64,000 bases of DNA from Catalinimonas alkaloidigena (GCF_900100765.1 NZ_FNFO01000006.1:248001-312000); one strand, 5' to 3'; shown: positions 42,344-52,106, counted from the stretch's first letter. Translations and numbers: made by a program. Notes: generated by a model from the sequence alone, not told the origin.

Positions 42344-43558
42344 ATGCGCGCGTTTGTCTGGTTTCTTGCTTCTTTCGTGGCAGTTGGCCTGGCTCAGGCA
42401 CAGCAGCACGGCACGCTCCGTGGCGGGGAAGCCGCCCGTACCACCACCCGGCCCGACACCGTCACCACGCTGGTGCTGCGCGACGAAGGACTCACCCGGA
42501 TTCCTGACGTGGTGTACCGTTTTCCGAACCTGCAGGAACTGAACGTGGCGGGGAATACGATTCGCACCATTCCCCGGCGGTTGCAACGCCTCGACTCGCT
42601 TCACACGCTCAACCTGTCGAAGAATCAACTGGCGGGCAAACGACTGCGAATTCGCCGGAACCGCACCCTCCGGACGCTGTATTTGCAGGACAACGACCTG
42701 ACGCACCTGCGCGGGCGCTACCCACGGCTGCGCGGCCTCGAAGCGTTGTTCCTGAACCGCAATGCGCTGACCGCCCTGCCCCAAAACGTAGGGCGCATGC
42801 GCGCGCTGCAGGAGTTGCACCTGAACGACAATCAACTGGCCGACCTGCGCCAGTTGCCGCTGCGGGCGCTGGGGTCGCACCTCCGGTCGCTCAATGTGGT
42901 GCGTAACGGCATCCGGGAGCTGCCCGCCGAACTGACGCTCCTCTCCCACCTGCAGGCACTTTCGCTGGCCAACAACGAATTGTCGGAGGTCTGCCCGGTG
43001 GTGGGACAACTCGATTCGCTCCGGTCGCTGATTCTCTACCACAACCACCTGACCGAGTTTCCTCCCTGCGTGCTGGAACTGGACCGCCTGCGGGAACTGG
43101 ACGTCTACTACAATCAGATTGCGCAAGTGCCCCCGGACATTGACCGGTTACAGCACCTGGAAGTGTTGTATCTCTCGCACAACCGCCTGCCCTACTTGCC
43201 CGAGTCGATTACACACCTGCCCCGCCTGCAAAAGCTGTACCTCCACCACAACCAGCTGGTGGACCTGCCATCGGGTTTGGAACGCCTGCACCACCTGGAA
43301 GTGCTGCACCTGCAGCATAACCTCTTCGATTTTTTTCCACCGGGCATTCTGCGCCTGCACGCCCTACGCGACCTGGACGTCTCGCACAACGACATCACCG
43401 AATTTCCGTCGGCGTTGCTCCACCTCTCTGCCCTCGATTGCCTCTACCTGTTTCACAACCCCATCGACCGCACGCAACCGTGGTTTCCGCCCTTCGAAGA
43501 AACGCTCCGCCAGCTGCACCGGCGCCACGTCCGCATCGGGTTTGAATCGGAAAAATGA
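42344..43558 (+). CDS. exported leucine-rich-repeat protein
   Basis: 404 residues. The signal peptide MRAFVWFLASFVAVGLAQA is followed by about 15 leucine-rich repeats of 22-24 residues between residues 40 and 390, in the pattern LxxLxLxxNxLxxLPxxIxxL (for example LRELDVYYNQIAQVPPDIDRL and LEVLYLSHNRLPYLPESITHL). There is no membrane anchor and no sorting domain. LRR proteins of this type mediate protein-protein contact; the partner is unknown. The start codon comes directly after a terminator, which also contains the likely promoter. Confidence 0.88.
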   Translation: MRAFVWFLASFVAVGLAQAQQHGTLRGGEAARTTTRPDTVTTLVLRDEGLTRIPDVVYRFPNLQELNVAGNTIRTIPRRLQRLDSLHTLNLSKNQLAGKRLRIRRNRTLRTLYLQDNDLTHLRGRYPRLRGLEALFLNRNALTALPQNVGRMRALQELHLNDNQLADLRQLPLRALGSHLRSLNVVRNGIRELPAELTLLSHLQALSLANNELSEVCPVVGQLDSLRSLILYHNHLTEFPPCVLELDRLRELDVYYNQIAQVPPDIDRLQHLEVLYLSHNRLPYLPESITHLPRLQKLYLHHNQLVDLPSGLERLHHLEVLHLQHNLFDFFPPGILRLHALRDLDVSHNDITEFPSALLHLSALDCLYLFHNPIDRTQPWFPPFEETLRQLHRRHVRIGFESEK

Positions 43559-43972
43559 AGCGTTAAAAAGTGGAGAGTTGAAGGGTTAGAAAGTTGAAAA
43601 GTGGTGGAGTGAAGAGTTCAAAGTTTAGAGTTTAAAGCTGAAAGTTCAGATAGCGTTGGAGATGCGCCATACTCCCCTTGAGCACTGTTTACAAAGACTG
43701 CCGACTGCCCACTACAGACGGTTCTTGTGCCCAGCCAGCCGACCGACGGCCGCTTGCGTTTGATGACCAGCCTAGGCGGGAGCGGTTCCCCGGCGGGACG
43801 CTCCTCCGGCCCCGCCATCGGACGTCATTCTTACCCTCCGCTCCATGCACCAAGCGCCTACTCACTCATCCACGCATTCACTCAATCGCTATCTCACTCA
43901 CTGTCCTCTGCCCCACGCGCCCTGCGCTATTCACTCATTCAGTAATTCACTGATTCACTCATTTCCTTACGC
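43559..43972. repeat. low-complexity intergenic stretch
   Basis: No gene. From 43560 to about 43650 the sequence is a purine-rich run of imperfect units such as GAGTTGAAG, AAAGTTGAAAAGT and AGAGTTTAAAG. From about 43850 to 43970 it consists of CATTCACTCA-like units that resemble, inverted, the sequence at 24.9-25.2 kb. Confidence 0.55.
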
Positions 43973-44341
43973 TCAGTAGCTTCCTGCCGAGAGCATCACG
44001 AGGGTACAGCCCTCTACGGTTTCGATGCCTTTTTCCTGGGCTTTCTGTTCCAACTCGTCGTTTTCGGTACCGGGGTTGAAGATGATCCGTTTCGGATTCA
44101 GGCCCAGGATGTAGTCGTGTAGCGGGGCAAGGTTTCGCGACCCCACGTAGAGCGTCACGGTATCGACGTCGTCGATGTGGGGCTGGTCGTTCTGAATTTC
44201 AAGGCCGGCCACGGTGCCACGCTTCAGCCCGACGGGAATCACTTCGTGGCCGTTGCGTAGCAAATCATGCACCGCCCGGTAGGCATAGCGCGAAGGATTG
44301 GGAGTCGCGCCCAGCACGACGGTTTTTTTGGGTTGTCTCAT
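43973..44341 (-). CDS. CoA-binding (YccU-like) protein
   Basis: 122 residues, a single Rossmann-type CoA-binding domain: VVLGATPNPSRYAYRAVHDLLRNGHEVIPVGLKRG, then the DDVDTVTLYVG strand, IFNPGTENDELEQKAQEKGIETVEGCTLVML. This family (DUF/YccU) binds coenzyme A in some members; its metabolic role is not settled. It is transcribed alone. Confidence 0.9.
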   Translation of the reverse strand: MRQPKKTVVLGATPNPSRYAYRAVHDLLRNGHEVIPVGLKRGTVAGLEIQNDQPHIDDVDTVTLYVGSRNLAPLHDYILGLNPKRIIFNPGTENDELEQKAQEKGIETVEGCTLVMLSAGSY

Positions 44342-44517
44342 AAAAAATAGCCACGGCCCGGAGGCACGGGTTTCTTTCTAAAAATGTATTGGTAAATACG
44401 GCTCCTCCCTCAGGAAGTTCATTCTGACCTTTTATCCCGACGAGCCACCTCTGCAACCAATTTTATCCGTTTCGGGTTACATTCTCCGGTTAACTTGCCG
44501 AAAAATAGTTTATTCAC

Positions 44518-45762
44518 ATGCGTGGTGGCTTTCTGATGATGGTCGTAATCATCATTTCCCTTTCTCTGCTTCTGGATCGGTACGTGGCGCGTTCGATCGA
44601 CGTGCTGATTCGCAACTGGCGTTCCGAACGGGCCAAGCGGGCGGTGCGCTGGGGCTTCTGGATCGTAACCCTGGGCGTCACGATCTCCCTGCTCCTGCTC
44701 TTCTCCGTGGGCGACCGCCGCTCGCTGGGTGGGGTGGCCTACTGGGTCTTCAGCATTTTCCTGACGTTTTTCATCACCAAGCTGGTCTGGGGAATGGTTC
44801 TCCTGTTCGAAGACCTGACCCGGCTGATCGGTGGTCTGGTCCGCCGCCGCGCGTCCGGCAAGTTTCTGCCCGACCGGCGTCGGTTCGTGAGTCAGGTCGG
44901 GATGGGGCTGGCTGCGCTGCCGTTCTTTTCGTTTCTCTACGGCATTGTGAAGGGCAAGTACGACTACACGGTCCACCGGAAAACGATCTACTTCGACGAC
45001 CTGCCCGAAGCGTTTGACGGCTTCACGATCACGCAACTGTCCGACATCCATTCCGGAAGTTTCGACAACAGGGAGGCCGTCCGGCGGGGCATCGAGCTGG
45101 CCAACGCACAACAATCCGACCTGTTCGTCTTTACGGGCGACATCGTGAATAACGTCGCGGAAGAGATCGTCCCCTGGATCAACCATTTCCAACAACTCCG
45201 CGCGCCCTTCGGGCAGTTCTCCATCCTGGGCAACCACGATTACGGCGAGTATGTACAGTGGGACAGCGAAGCCGACCGGGAGGCGAACATGAACCGCCTG
45301 AAAAATCACCACCAGGAGCTGGGCTACCGCCTGATGCTCGACGAAAACGTGACACTGGAAAAAGACGGGCAGAAAATCTCGCTCCTGGGCGTAGAAAACT
45401 GGGGACAGGGTTTCATTCAGAAGGGCGACCTCAACAAGGCGCTGGAAGGCGTCGACCCCGACTCGTTTAAAATCCTGTTGTCGCACGACCCCTCGCACTG
45501 GGACGAAATCGTCCGCAAACATCCGGTCCACGTGCACCTGACGCTTTCGGGCCACACGCACGGCATGCAGATGGGCATCGAAACGCCGACTGTGCGTTGG
45601 AGTCCGGTCGAGTACCGCTATCCGCACTGGGCCGACCTGGCGCAGGACCCGGATACGGGGCGCTACCTCTACGTGAACCGGGGCTTTGGGTTCATAGGGT
45701 TTTCGGGCCGCGTGGGCATCTGGCCGGAAATCACCGTGCTGGAACTCCGGCGGAAAGCCTAG
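44518..45762 (+). CDS. membrane-anchored metallophosphoesterase
   Basis: 414 residues. Three N-terminal membrane helices (residues 5-20, 40-65, 75-100) precede a calcineurin-like phosphoesterase domain (about 155-410) with all metal motifs: QLSDIHSGSF (D-x-H), FTGDIVNN (GD), LGNHDYGEY (GNH[DE]), LLSHDPSHWDE and LSGHTHGMQMG (GHxH). It belongs to the YkuE/YaeI-like group, whose members hydrolyse lipid or nucleotide phosphates; the substrate here is not known. The active site lies on the cytoplasmic or periplasmic side depending on topology. Confidence 0.92.
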   Translation: MRGGFLMMVVIIISLSLLLDRYVARSIDVLIRNWRSERAKRAVRWGFWIVTLGVTISLLLLFSVGDRRSLGGVAYWVFSIFLTFFITKLVWGMVLLFEDLTRLIGGLVRRRASGKFLPDRRRFVSQVGMGLAALPFFSFLYGIVKGKYDYTVHRKTIYFDDLPEAFDGFTITQLSDIHSGSFDNREAVRRGIELANAQQSDLFVFTGDIVNNVAEEIVPWINHFQQLRAPFGQFSILGNHDYGEYVQWDSEADREANMNRLKNHHQELGYRLMLDENVTLEKDGQKISLLGVENWGQGFIQKGDLNKALEGVDPDSFKILLSHDPSHWDEIVRKHPVHVHLTLSGHTHGMQMGIETPTVRWSPVEYRYPHWADLAQDPDTGRYLYVNRGFGFIGFSGRVGIWPEITVLELRRKA

Positions 45763-45928
45763 CCGAAACGGCCCCGTTTCAGTAACCCACAAGTTGTTTC
45801 TTGTCTATGGTTGTGTTGCATACGCAACGGCCCGCCGAACCGCAAAAATTTCGTCCAAAGCACAACGCTTTTTGTGCTTTATTTGCGTTTGAATATGAAA
45901 GGTCACTCCCATTCTACTTCGTACGCCA

Positions 45929-46573
45929 ATGAAACCAAGATGGCCCCTTTACATTCTTCTGCTAGCTTTTGCACTAGGTTGCGAGCCTAAAGAACCTCAG
46001 CTCTTTTTTGAGCTCGATACGATCACTCCACTAGCGGGCCAGAAGGGTTCTACGTTTGTGCTCGAAGGCTCACCCTTCAGCGCCGTGGCTGCCGAGAACG
46101 TGGTGATGTTCGGCGAGGTGCGGGCCGCCGTTACGCAGGCCACGCCCACCCGACTCACCGTAGAAGTACCCACCGGCCTTCCGTTTGGCCAGCACGAAGT
46201 CACGCTGAGCCGCCAAGACGTTGCGCCGACGACGTTCCTGTTTCGGGTCACGGAAAATCCGCTTCCGGTCGTCACCCGTATCGTGCCGGATTCCGGATCA
46301 GTAGGCACACTCATCACCCTCTATGGAGCACATTTGGGTCAGGATGCCGATCATGTAAAAGTAGCGTTCATGGAACCCGACGGATCTTTCTATCAATCCG
46401 AACCGGGTGCCAGCCCATTCGAGCCGCTCGTACGAAGCACCCCGGATTCCCTTCAGGTCCGGGTACCCGCGCATGCACAGACGGGTGAAATTCGCCTGTG
46501 GATCGATGCGGAAGGGCCTACCCAACAGGAGCGATTCAACGTATCGACACCGGTTTTCCAGGTTGTGCCTTAA
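45929..46573 (+). CDS. lipoprotein with two IPT/TIG domains
   Basis: 214 residues. The signal peptide MKPRWPLYILLLAFALGC ends in a lipobox (Cys18). Two IPT/TIG immunoglobulin-like domains follow: residues 30-110 (ITPLAGQKGSTFVLEGSPFS, VEVPTGLPFGQHEVTL) and 113-205 (IVPDSGSVGTLITLYGAHLG, VRVPAHAQTGEIRLWID). Such lipoproteins in Bacteroidota are surface-exposed and often bind glycans or sit near SusCD loci, but no SusC/D pair is adjacent here. Function unknown. Confidence 0.85.
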   Translation: MKPRWPLYILLLAFALGCEPKEPQLFFELDTITPLAGQKGSTFVLEGSPFSAVAAENVVMFGEVRAAVTQATPTRLTVEVPTGLPFGQHEVTLSRQDVAPTTFLFRVTENPLPVVTRIVPDSGSVGTLITLYGAHLGQDADHVKVAFMEPDGSFYQSEPGASPFEPLVRSTPDSLQVRVPAHAQTGEIRLWIDAEGPTQQERFNVSTPVFQVVP

Positions 46574-46890
46574 TTTTTTCGCCCTGGCGATGGACGTTGC
46601 CAGCGATACCGGCCGTTCCTCTTCCCTTTGGCTCCGCACCAATTTTCTTCAGATTTATCCGGTACATTTTGAAGCGTGGTCGCATGGCGCCCTACCCGAC
46701 AGAGTAAGTTTTGGTGACGAAACCTCTCTTGGGTACAGAGGCCCTTATTCCGTACCCGTATGAAATTATTCGAAACGCCCGTACCATCGGGCTTCGCTAC
46801 GATTTTGTTAGTTTACCTCGTAAAAACCCGACTTGTGTAGAAGGCGAACCGTTGCCTTCGCCGGGTCGACAACCCACGTAACCCACCCCT
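46574..46890. other. 317-base intergenic stretch before the large dehydrogenase gene
   Basis: No supported gene, no clear repeat. It contains a moderately AT-rich part at 46740-46830 in which the promoter of the following gene may lie, but no consensus match was found. Confidence 0.4.
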
Positions 46891-49800
46891 ATGTCCACCA
46901 CATTTTTCCGCCGGGCCGTGCTCGGTGCCCTTTGCGTCTTCTTCACCCTGAATGCCTGCCGAAATGCGCAGGAGGCCACGACTGCCCGCACGGCCTCCCC
47001 TGCCGGCGCGCGCGTGCTCGTCTTTTCGAAAACGCGGGGCTGGCACCACTCTTCCATTCCGAACGGCATCGCGGCCGTGCAACAACTGGGACGCGAAGGA
47101 GGATTTGCGGTCGATACGACGACGAACGCGGCCTATTTTACGGAAGACAGCCTGTGGCACTACCGGGCGGTGATTTTCCTCAACACGACGAGCAACGTCC
47201 TGAATCCTGAACAGCAAGCCGCGTTTGAGCGCTACATTCAGGCGGGGGGCGGCTTTGTCGGGGTCCATTCCGCCGCCGATACCGAATACGAGTGGCCCTG
47301 GTACGACAAGCTGGTGGGCGCACACTTCGCCAACCACCCCGGCGACCCGAACGTGCGGAAGGCCACGGTCGATGTCGTCGATCCGAATCATCCGGCCACG
47401 GCGGGGTTGCCCGCGCACTGGGAACGCAGCGACGAGTGGTACAGCTACCGATCGTTTTACCCGGGCATTCGCGTGCTGATGTACCTCGACGAAAACACGT
47501 ACGAGGGCGGCACCAACGGCGCAAACCACCCCATTGCTTGGTACCACGACTTCGACGGGGGGCGGGCATTTTACACCGGACTCGGCCACACGGAAGAGAG
47601 CTATACCGAACCGCAGTTCCTGCAACACCTGATGGGGGGCATTCAGTACGCCATGGGAAAAGGCACCTCCGACGGGCAGCCGCAGCTGGATTACTCAAAA
47701 GCCTACGCGCAGGTAATGCCGGAAGAGAATCGCTTCGTGAAGACGGTGCTGGTCAACGACCTCGACAACCCGATGGAAGTGGCCGTGGCGCACGACGGGC
47801 GGGTGTTTTACACGGAACTGAAAAACGGCAAGCTGTCGATGTACGATCCGCGCACGCAAAGCGCCTCGGTGGTGCATCAGTTTCCGGTAGCACTGCAAGG
47901 GGGTACGGGCCTGATCGGCCTGACGCTCGACCCGCACTTCGACGACAACCACTGGCTCTACGTCTACTACACGCCGCCGACCGACCGCGAACCGATCGAC
48001 TTCCGGCTGTCGCGGTTCACGCTGCAACCCAACAACACGCTCGACCTCGCTTCCGAAAAGGTGCTTCTGACCGTGCCGGTGCAGAAAAACTCCGGTGCCC
48101 ACCACGGCGGCTCGCTGGCCTGGGACAAAGAAGGCAACCTGTACCTCTCGACCGGCGACAGTTCCAGCCCCTTCCCTTCCAACGGCTACGCGCCCATCGA
48201 CGAGCGCCCCGGCGACGAATACTACAGCCTGGATGCGCAACGCTCCGCCGCCAACACCAACGACCTGAAAGGAAAAATTCTCCGCATCCATCCCGAGGCA
48301 GATGGCACTTACACGATTCCCGAAGGCAACCTCTTTCCGAAAGGGATGGACAAGACCCGTCCGGAAATCTACACGATGGGGCTGCGCAACCCCTACCGCA
48401 TCGCCGTGAACCCAAAATCGTCGGTGCTGTACTGGGGGGAAATCGGACCGGACGCCGGCAACGACAGCATTCAGGGACCGCGTGGCTACGACGAATTCAA
48501 CCAGGCAAAGCAAGCCGGTAACTTCGGGTGGCCCTACTTCATCGGGAACAATTACGCCTACGCCGACTGGGATTTCGCGACGGAGAAAGCCGGTCCCAAA
48601 TTCAATCCCCAGGCGCCCGTGAACGAATCACCCAACAACACCGGCCTGCGCGAACTACCCCCGGCCCAACCGGCGATGCTCTACTATCCTTACGCCGCCT
48701 CCGAAGAATTCCCCGAATTGGGCGTGGGCGGCCGCAGCGCGATGGCCGGTGAGTTCTACACCTTCGATCCAACTTCCGATTCGCCGACCAAATTCCCCGA
48801 ATACTACGACGGCGCGCTGTTCATCTTCGAGTGGATGCGCAACTGGGTGATGGCCCTGCGGGTGGACGAAAACGACAACTACCTGCGCGTGGAGCCGTTC
48901 ATGGCGTCGAACGGCGATTTCCGGCGCCCGATCGACCTGGCGTTCGGTCAGGATGGCGTGATGTACATGCTGGAATACGGGTCCATCTACGGCATCGACA
49001 ACGAAGACGCCCGCCTGGTCAAGATCGAATATAACCGGGGCAACCGCCCGCCCGTGGCCAGTGCGAGCATCTACGACTCGACTGCCACCGCGCTGGCGCA
49101 ATCACGGTCGTACCTGACCTCCGACCGGCGTTACCACACGACGGTCCTACGGGAACGAACCGGTGAAGCGCCGCTGACGGTGACCGTTACGGGACGCGGC
49201 ACTGATCCCGACGACGACAACCGTTTGACGTACCAGTGGCTGTTCGACGGAAAAACGGTAGGAGCCACCACGGCACGCGCCACGCATACCTACACCCAGC
49301 CCGGCACGTACGAAGCCATTCTGAAGGTCACCGACCAGGACGGCGCGGTGGCGATGGACACCCTTTCCGTGAAAGTGGGTAACACCACGCCCACCGTCAC
49401 CATCCGGACGCCCAACAACAAATCGTTCTACTGGGAAGGCGAACCGTTTCACTATTCCGTGCAGGTAACCGACCCGGAAGACGCCTCCATCGACCCGAAA
49501 AACATCAAGGTTACGTACTCTTACAACCCACAGCCGAGCCTTCTGCCGCAGGCCCCTCAACTGGGGCACCAGGAAACACCCACGGCAGCGTCTGCCTCGC
49601 TGGGGCAAACGCTCATCGCCAGCAGCGACTGCAAAGCCTGCCACACCGTCGACAAAGTATCGGTCGGTCCGTCGTTTACGGCCGTCGCCGAACGCTACCA
49701 CGACCAGGCTGGCGCACAGGCCATGTTGGCACAGAAGATCATTCAGGGCGGCGGCGGCAACTGGGGCACGCAGTACGTGATGAGTGCGCACCCGCAGATT

Positions 49801-50385
49801 TCCCAAAAAGATGCGGAAGAGATGGTCCGCTACATTTTCTCGCTCGGCGAACCGAAGGAAGCGCAGGCGCTGTTGCCCGCCCAAGGTGCGTTGCCGCTGC
49901 GCGATCATAACGCGGAAAAAGAGCCGCGCGGTCGGTATACGCTGGTGGCGACTTACACCGACCAGGGCGGCACGGCCGTCGGACCGCTGACCGGTGCGGA
50001 GGTCATTACCCTGCGCCCTGCCCGCCTCAACACCGCCGATGCCGACGAATACAAGGGCTTTACGAACTGGGGCGGCCGCCTGGGCGAGGGCGATCACAAA
50101 TCGTACATCATGCTGCGGAACATCGACCTGACGCATCTCAAACAGTTCACCTACGGCTACTCGTCGTGGAACAAAGCCGGAGAAATCGAGGTGCGGATGG
50201 ACTCGTACGCCGGGCCGGTAATCAGCCGCGTGGCCTACACGCCCACCGGCGAAAGCTCCGGGGCCGTGACGAGTGTGTTGGACAAGCCCATTGAGGGCAG
50301 GCACGACCTTTATTTCGTCGTCGTGAAGCGCGACAAACCCAACGAAGACATCATTACCCTGCGCACGATTCAGTTCGAGCGGTAA
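46891..50385 (+). CDS. multidomain lipoprotein: ThuA, PQQ-type sugar dehydrogenase, PKD, cytochrome c, carbohydrate-binding domain
   Basis: 1164 residues. The signal peptide ends in the lipobox FTLNAC. Domains in order: ThuA (about residues 45-265; VLVFSKTRGWHHSSI, GGGFVGVHSAADTE); soluble glucose/sorbosone-dehydrogenase-like propeller (about 275-700; GLIGLTLDPHF, KNSGAHHGGSLAWD, MGLRNPYRIAV); PKD domain (about 740-840; TYQWLFDGKTVGATTARATHTY); cytochrome c with CKACH at 914-918 and a candidate distal Met in YVMSAHP; and a CBM6-like C-terminal domain (about 1020-1164). This architecture is known in Bacteroidota. It probably oxidises carbohydrate at the cell surface and passes electrons through the attached heme. 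It stands alone. Confidence 0.9.
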   Translation: MSTTFFRRAVLGALCVFFTLNACRNAQEATTARTASPAGARVLVFSKTRGWHHSSIPNGIAAVQQLGREGGFAVDTTTNAAYFTEDSLWHYRAVIFLNTTSNVLNPEQQAAFERYIQAGGGFVGVHSAADTEYEWPWYDKLVGAHFANHPGDPNVRKATVDVVDPNHPATAGLPAHWERSDEWYSYRSFYPGIRVLMYLDENTYEGGTNGANHPIAWYHDFDGGRAFYTGLGHTEESYTEPQFLQHLMGGIQYAMGKGTSDGQPQLDYSKAYAQVMPEENRFVKTVLVNDLDNPMEVAVAHDGRVFYTELKNGKLSMYDPRTQSASVVHQFPVALQGGTGLIGLTLDPHFDDNHWLYVYYTPPTDREPIDFRLSRFTLQPNNTLDLASEKVLLTVPVQKNSGAHHGGSLAWDKEGNLYLSTGDSSSPFPSNGYAPIDERPGDEYYSLDAQRSAANTNDLKGKILRIHPEADGTYTIPEGNLFPKGMDKTRPEIYTMGLRNPYRIAVNPKSSVLYWGEIGPDAGNDSIQGPRGYDEFNQAKQAGNFGWPYFIGNNYAYADWDFATEKAGPKFNPQAPVNESPNNTGLRELPPAQPAMLYYPYAASEEFPELGVGGRSAMAGEFYTFDPTSDSPTKFPEYYDGALFIFEWMRNWVMALRVDENDNYLRVEPFMASNGDFRRPIDLAFGQDGVMYMLEYGSIYGIDNEDARLVKIEYNRGNRPPVASASIYDSTATALAQSRSYLTSDRRYHTTVLRERTGEAPLTVTVTGRGTDPDDDNRLTYQWLFDGKTVGATTARATHTYTQPGTYEAILKVTDQDGAVAMDTLSVKVGNTTPTVTIRTPNNKSFYWEGEPFHYSVQVTDPEDASIDPKNIKVTYSYNPQPSLLPQAPQLGHQETPTAASASLGQTLIASSDCKACHTVDKVSVGPSFTAVAERYHDQAGAQAMLAQKIIQGGGGNWGTQYVMSAHPQISQKDAEEMVRYIFSLGEPKEAQALLPAQGALPLRDHNAEKEPRGRYTLVATYTDQGGTAVGPLTGAEVITLRPARLNTADADEYKGFTNWGGRLGEGDHKSYIMLRNIDLTHLKQFTYGYSSWNKAGEIEVRMDSYAGPVISRVAYTPTGESSGAVTSVLDKPIEGRHDLYFVVVKRDKPNEDIITLRTIQFER

Positions 50386-50750
50386 ACCGACTTCTCTTCA
50401 AACTATTCAGATCTCTCCCGCGCCGTGTCGGCTGTTGTTAACTTGACGGCAGTCTACGTGGTGGCGGGAGGGATTTCTTTTTTTACACCGGCGAAGAGGA
50501 CCTGCACCCGCTCGCCCTTTGGTGTAGTATTCGTCGGTGAAGATCGCCCCGTTTCCCCAGCGCCTTTCCCTCCTGGCCCTCCCCGAGCCTTTTGCGTTCG
50601 TTTTAGGATCACGCCCCACCATGTAAGCTCTGCGTCGATTTTACCGTCGGTTGCCTGCCTGCGGTTCTTACATTTACCCGCACGTTGGCAGCAGCTCGCT
50701 GACGCACGCATCTCTATTTTTCTCAATCCCCTCTTTAAACCGCTCCGTAC
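50386..50750. other. 365-base intergenic stretch
   Basis: No gene is supported. An open plus-strand frame of 109 codons here is Pro- and Arg-rich and does not look like a real protein. No strong hairpin or repeat was seen. Confidence 0.4.
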
Positions 50751-52079
50751 ATGATTCGTACCCTTACGTTTTCCGCACTTTCGTTCGCTACCGGTTTGGC
50801 GTTTGCCCAAACCCAGCCGCACCTCTCCAACGGCAGAACGGCCGATCTGCCGCCGTCGGCGAGCCCAAAGCACCCCATGCTGGCGCTTCCGCCGGCCGAG
50901 GCACCGCTTCGGTTAGACAGCACGGTAGCTTACCGATTTCACTCTCCGGAGGATTCGGTAAAGAGTCTTAAATACATTCCTACCGTAACCACTCAGGGCG
51001 AAACCTCTACCCAGCTACTTAATGGGTACGAGTGGAATGCAACCGAAGAAAACTGGGTACACTACACCCGTTCAGAAGCGCAATCTCGGCCCACGGAGGC
51101 CCCATCCCCTTCTACGCAGGTAATCTGGCACCTCACCAGAGGGTATCATGACCCGGCCCATGTGCAATCGCTGTGGCTCGGCGATGCATCCTATAATTGG
51201 GACAAAGACGATAGCCTTTGGACCGGGATTCGAAAAGAAGCGAATGTATATAACGAAGCTGGTCAGCTCACGCAACTCAACCTGTTTTCCTGGAACAGTT
51301 ATCAGCACCAATGGCAGGACCGTTTCTACAGCCGAGTCAACTACACGTACGAGGAAGACGGCACCTGGCAAGGCTTTACGAGCGACTACTGGCTCGACGA
51401 CGAACTGGTCGAAGGGTACGTAGAAGGTCAGGTCACGTACGAGGCAGAAGGTGCCGTTACGCTGGTACAGACACTCCTCGATCGTGCTACCGAGACGATG
51501 GAGCCGATCGCGAAACAGCACGTGACCTACGACGAAAACGACCACCTGGCCTCGTGGACCAGCTACAAATGGGATGATGCAAAAGACGACTGGACAGGCG
51601 AAATGCAGATTACCTATGCGTACACCCCCAGCGGCCAACTACTGGAAGCCACCGAATACGTCTGGTATGCATACGATAGCGTGTGGGCAGAGCTGTCCCA
51701 GTATCGCTTCACTTACCACGAGACCGGCGAACGCAACGCGGTTTCCCAGTATGTGTGGGATCAGGAAACAGAACAGTGGGCGCTCTGGCTCAAATCGTAC
51801 GATTATTACAACGCAGTGACTTCGCAGCGCAATGCACTCACCACCGACACGTGGCACACGTATCCGAACCCGGTGCAGGGTACGCTCAACGTTGCGCTGC
51901 CTCGGGAGACGTACCAGGCCCAGGTCCGGCTCTTTTCGCTCACGGGGCAGCTGATGCAGCAGACCACGCTGACCCAACCGCACGGTCAGCTGGACGTACG
52001 CCAGACGCCGGCAGGCACTTATTTTCTCGAACTGCAAACCGAGCAAGGTCGGGCCGTTCGGAAAGTCGTGATTCAATAA
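50751..52079 (+). CDS. T9SS cargo protein with Trp-rich repeats
   Basis: 442 residues. The signal peptide MIRTLTFSALSFATGLAFAQ is followed by a linker and about seven units of 30-45 residues between residues 85 and 360. Each has the pattern Y-x-W-D/N-x5-W followed by strands Y-x-Y-x3-G-x-L (for example YNWDKDDSLW with VYNEAGQLTQLNLF, and KWDDAKDDWTGEMQITYAYTPSGQLLEA). The C-terminal 75 residues are a type IX sorting domain (TYPNPVQGTLNVAL, QTPAGTYFLELQTEQGRAVRKVVIQ). It is a surface or secreted protein. The repeats look distantly like YD/RHS units, but the function is unknown. Confidence 0.82.
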   Translation: MIRTLTFSALSFATGLAFAQTQPHLSNGRTADLPPSASPKHPMLALPPAEAPLRLDSTVAYRFHSPEDSVKSLKYIPTVTTQGETSTQLLNGYEWNATEENWVHYTRSEAQSRPTEAPSPSTQVIWHLTRGYHDPAHVQSLWLGDASYNWDKDDSLWTGIRKEANVYNEAGQLTQLNLFSWNSYQHQWQDRFYSRVNYTYEEDGTWQGFTSDYWLDDELVEGYVEGQVTYEAEGAVTLVQTLLDRATETMEPIAKQHVTYDENDHLASWTSYKWDDAKDDWTGEMQITYAYTPSGQLLEATEYVWYAYDSVWAELSQYRFTYHETGERNAVSQYVWDQETEQWALWLKSYDYYNAVTSQRNALTTDTWHTYPNPVQGTLNVALPRETYQAQVRLFSLTGQLMQQTTLTQPHGQLDVRQTPAGTYFLELQTEQGRAVRKVVIQ

Positions 52080-52106
52080 GCGCCTACGTCGGCTTCACTG
52101 GATTAG

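Noticed and set aside
50425-50754. 109-codon frame before the T9SS cargo gene
   Set aside because: Pro/Arg-rich, overlaps the start of the next gene and has no domain.
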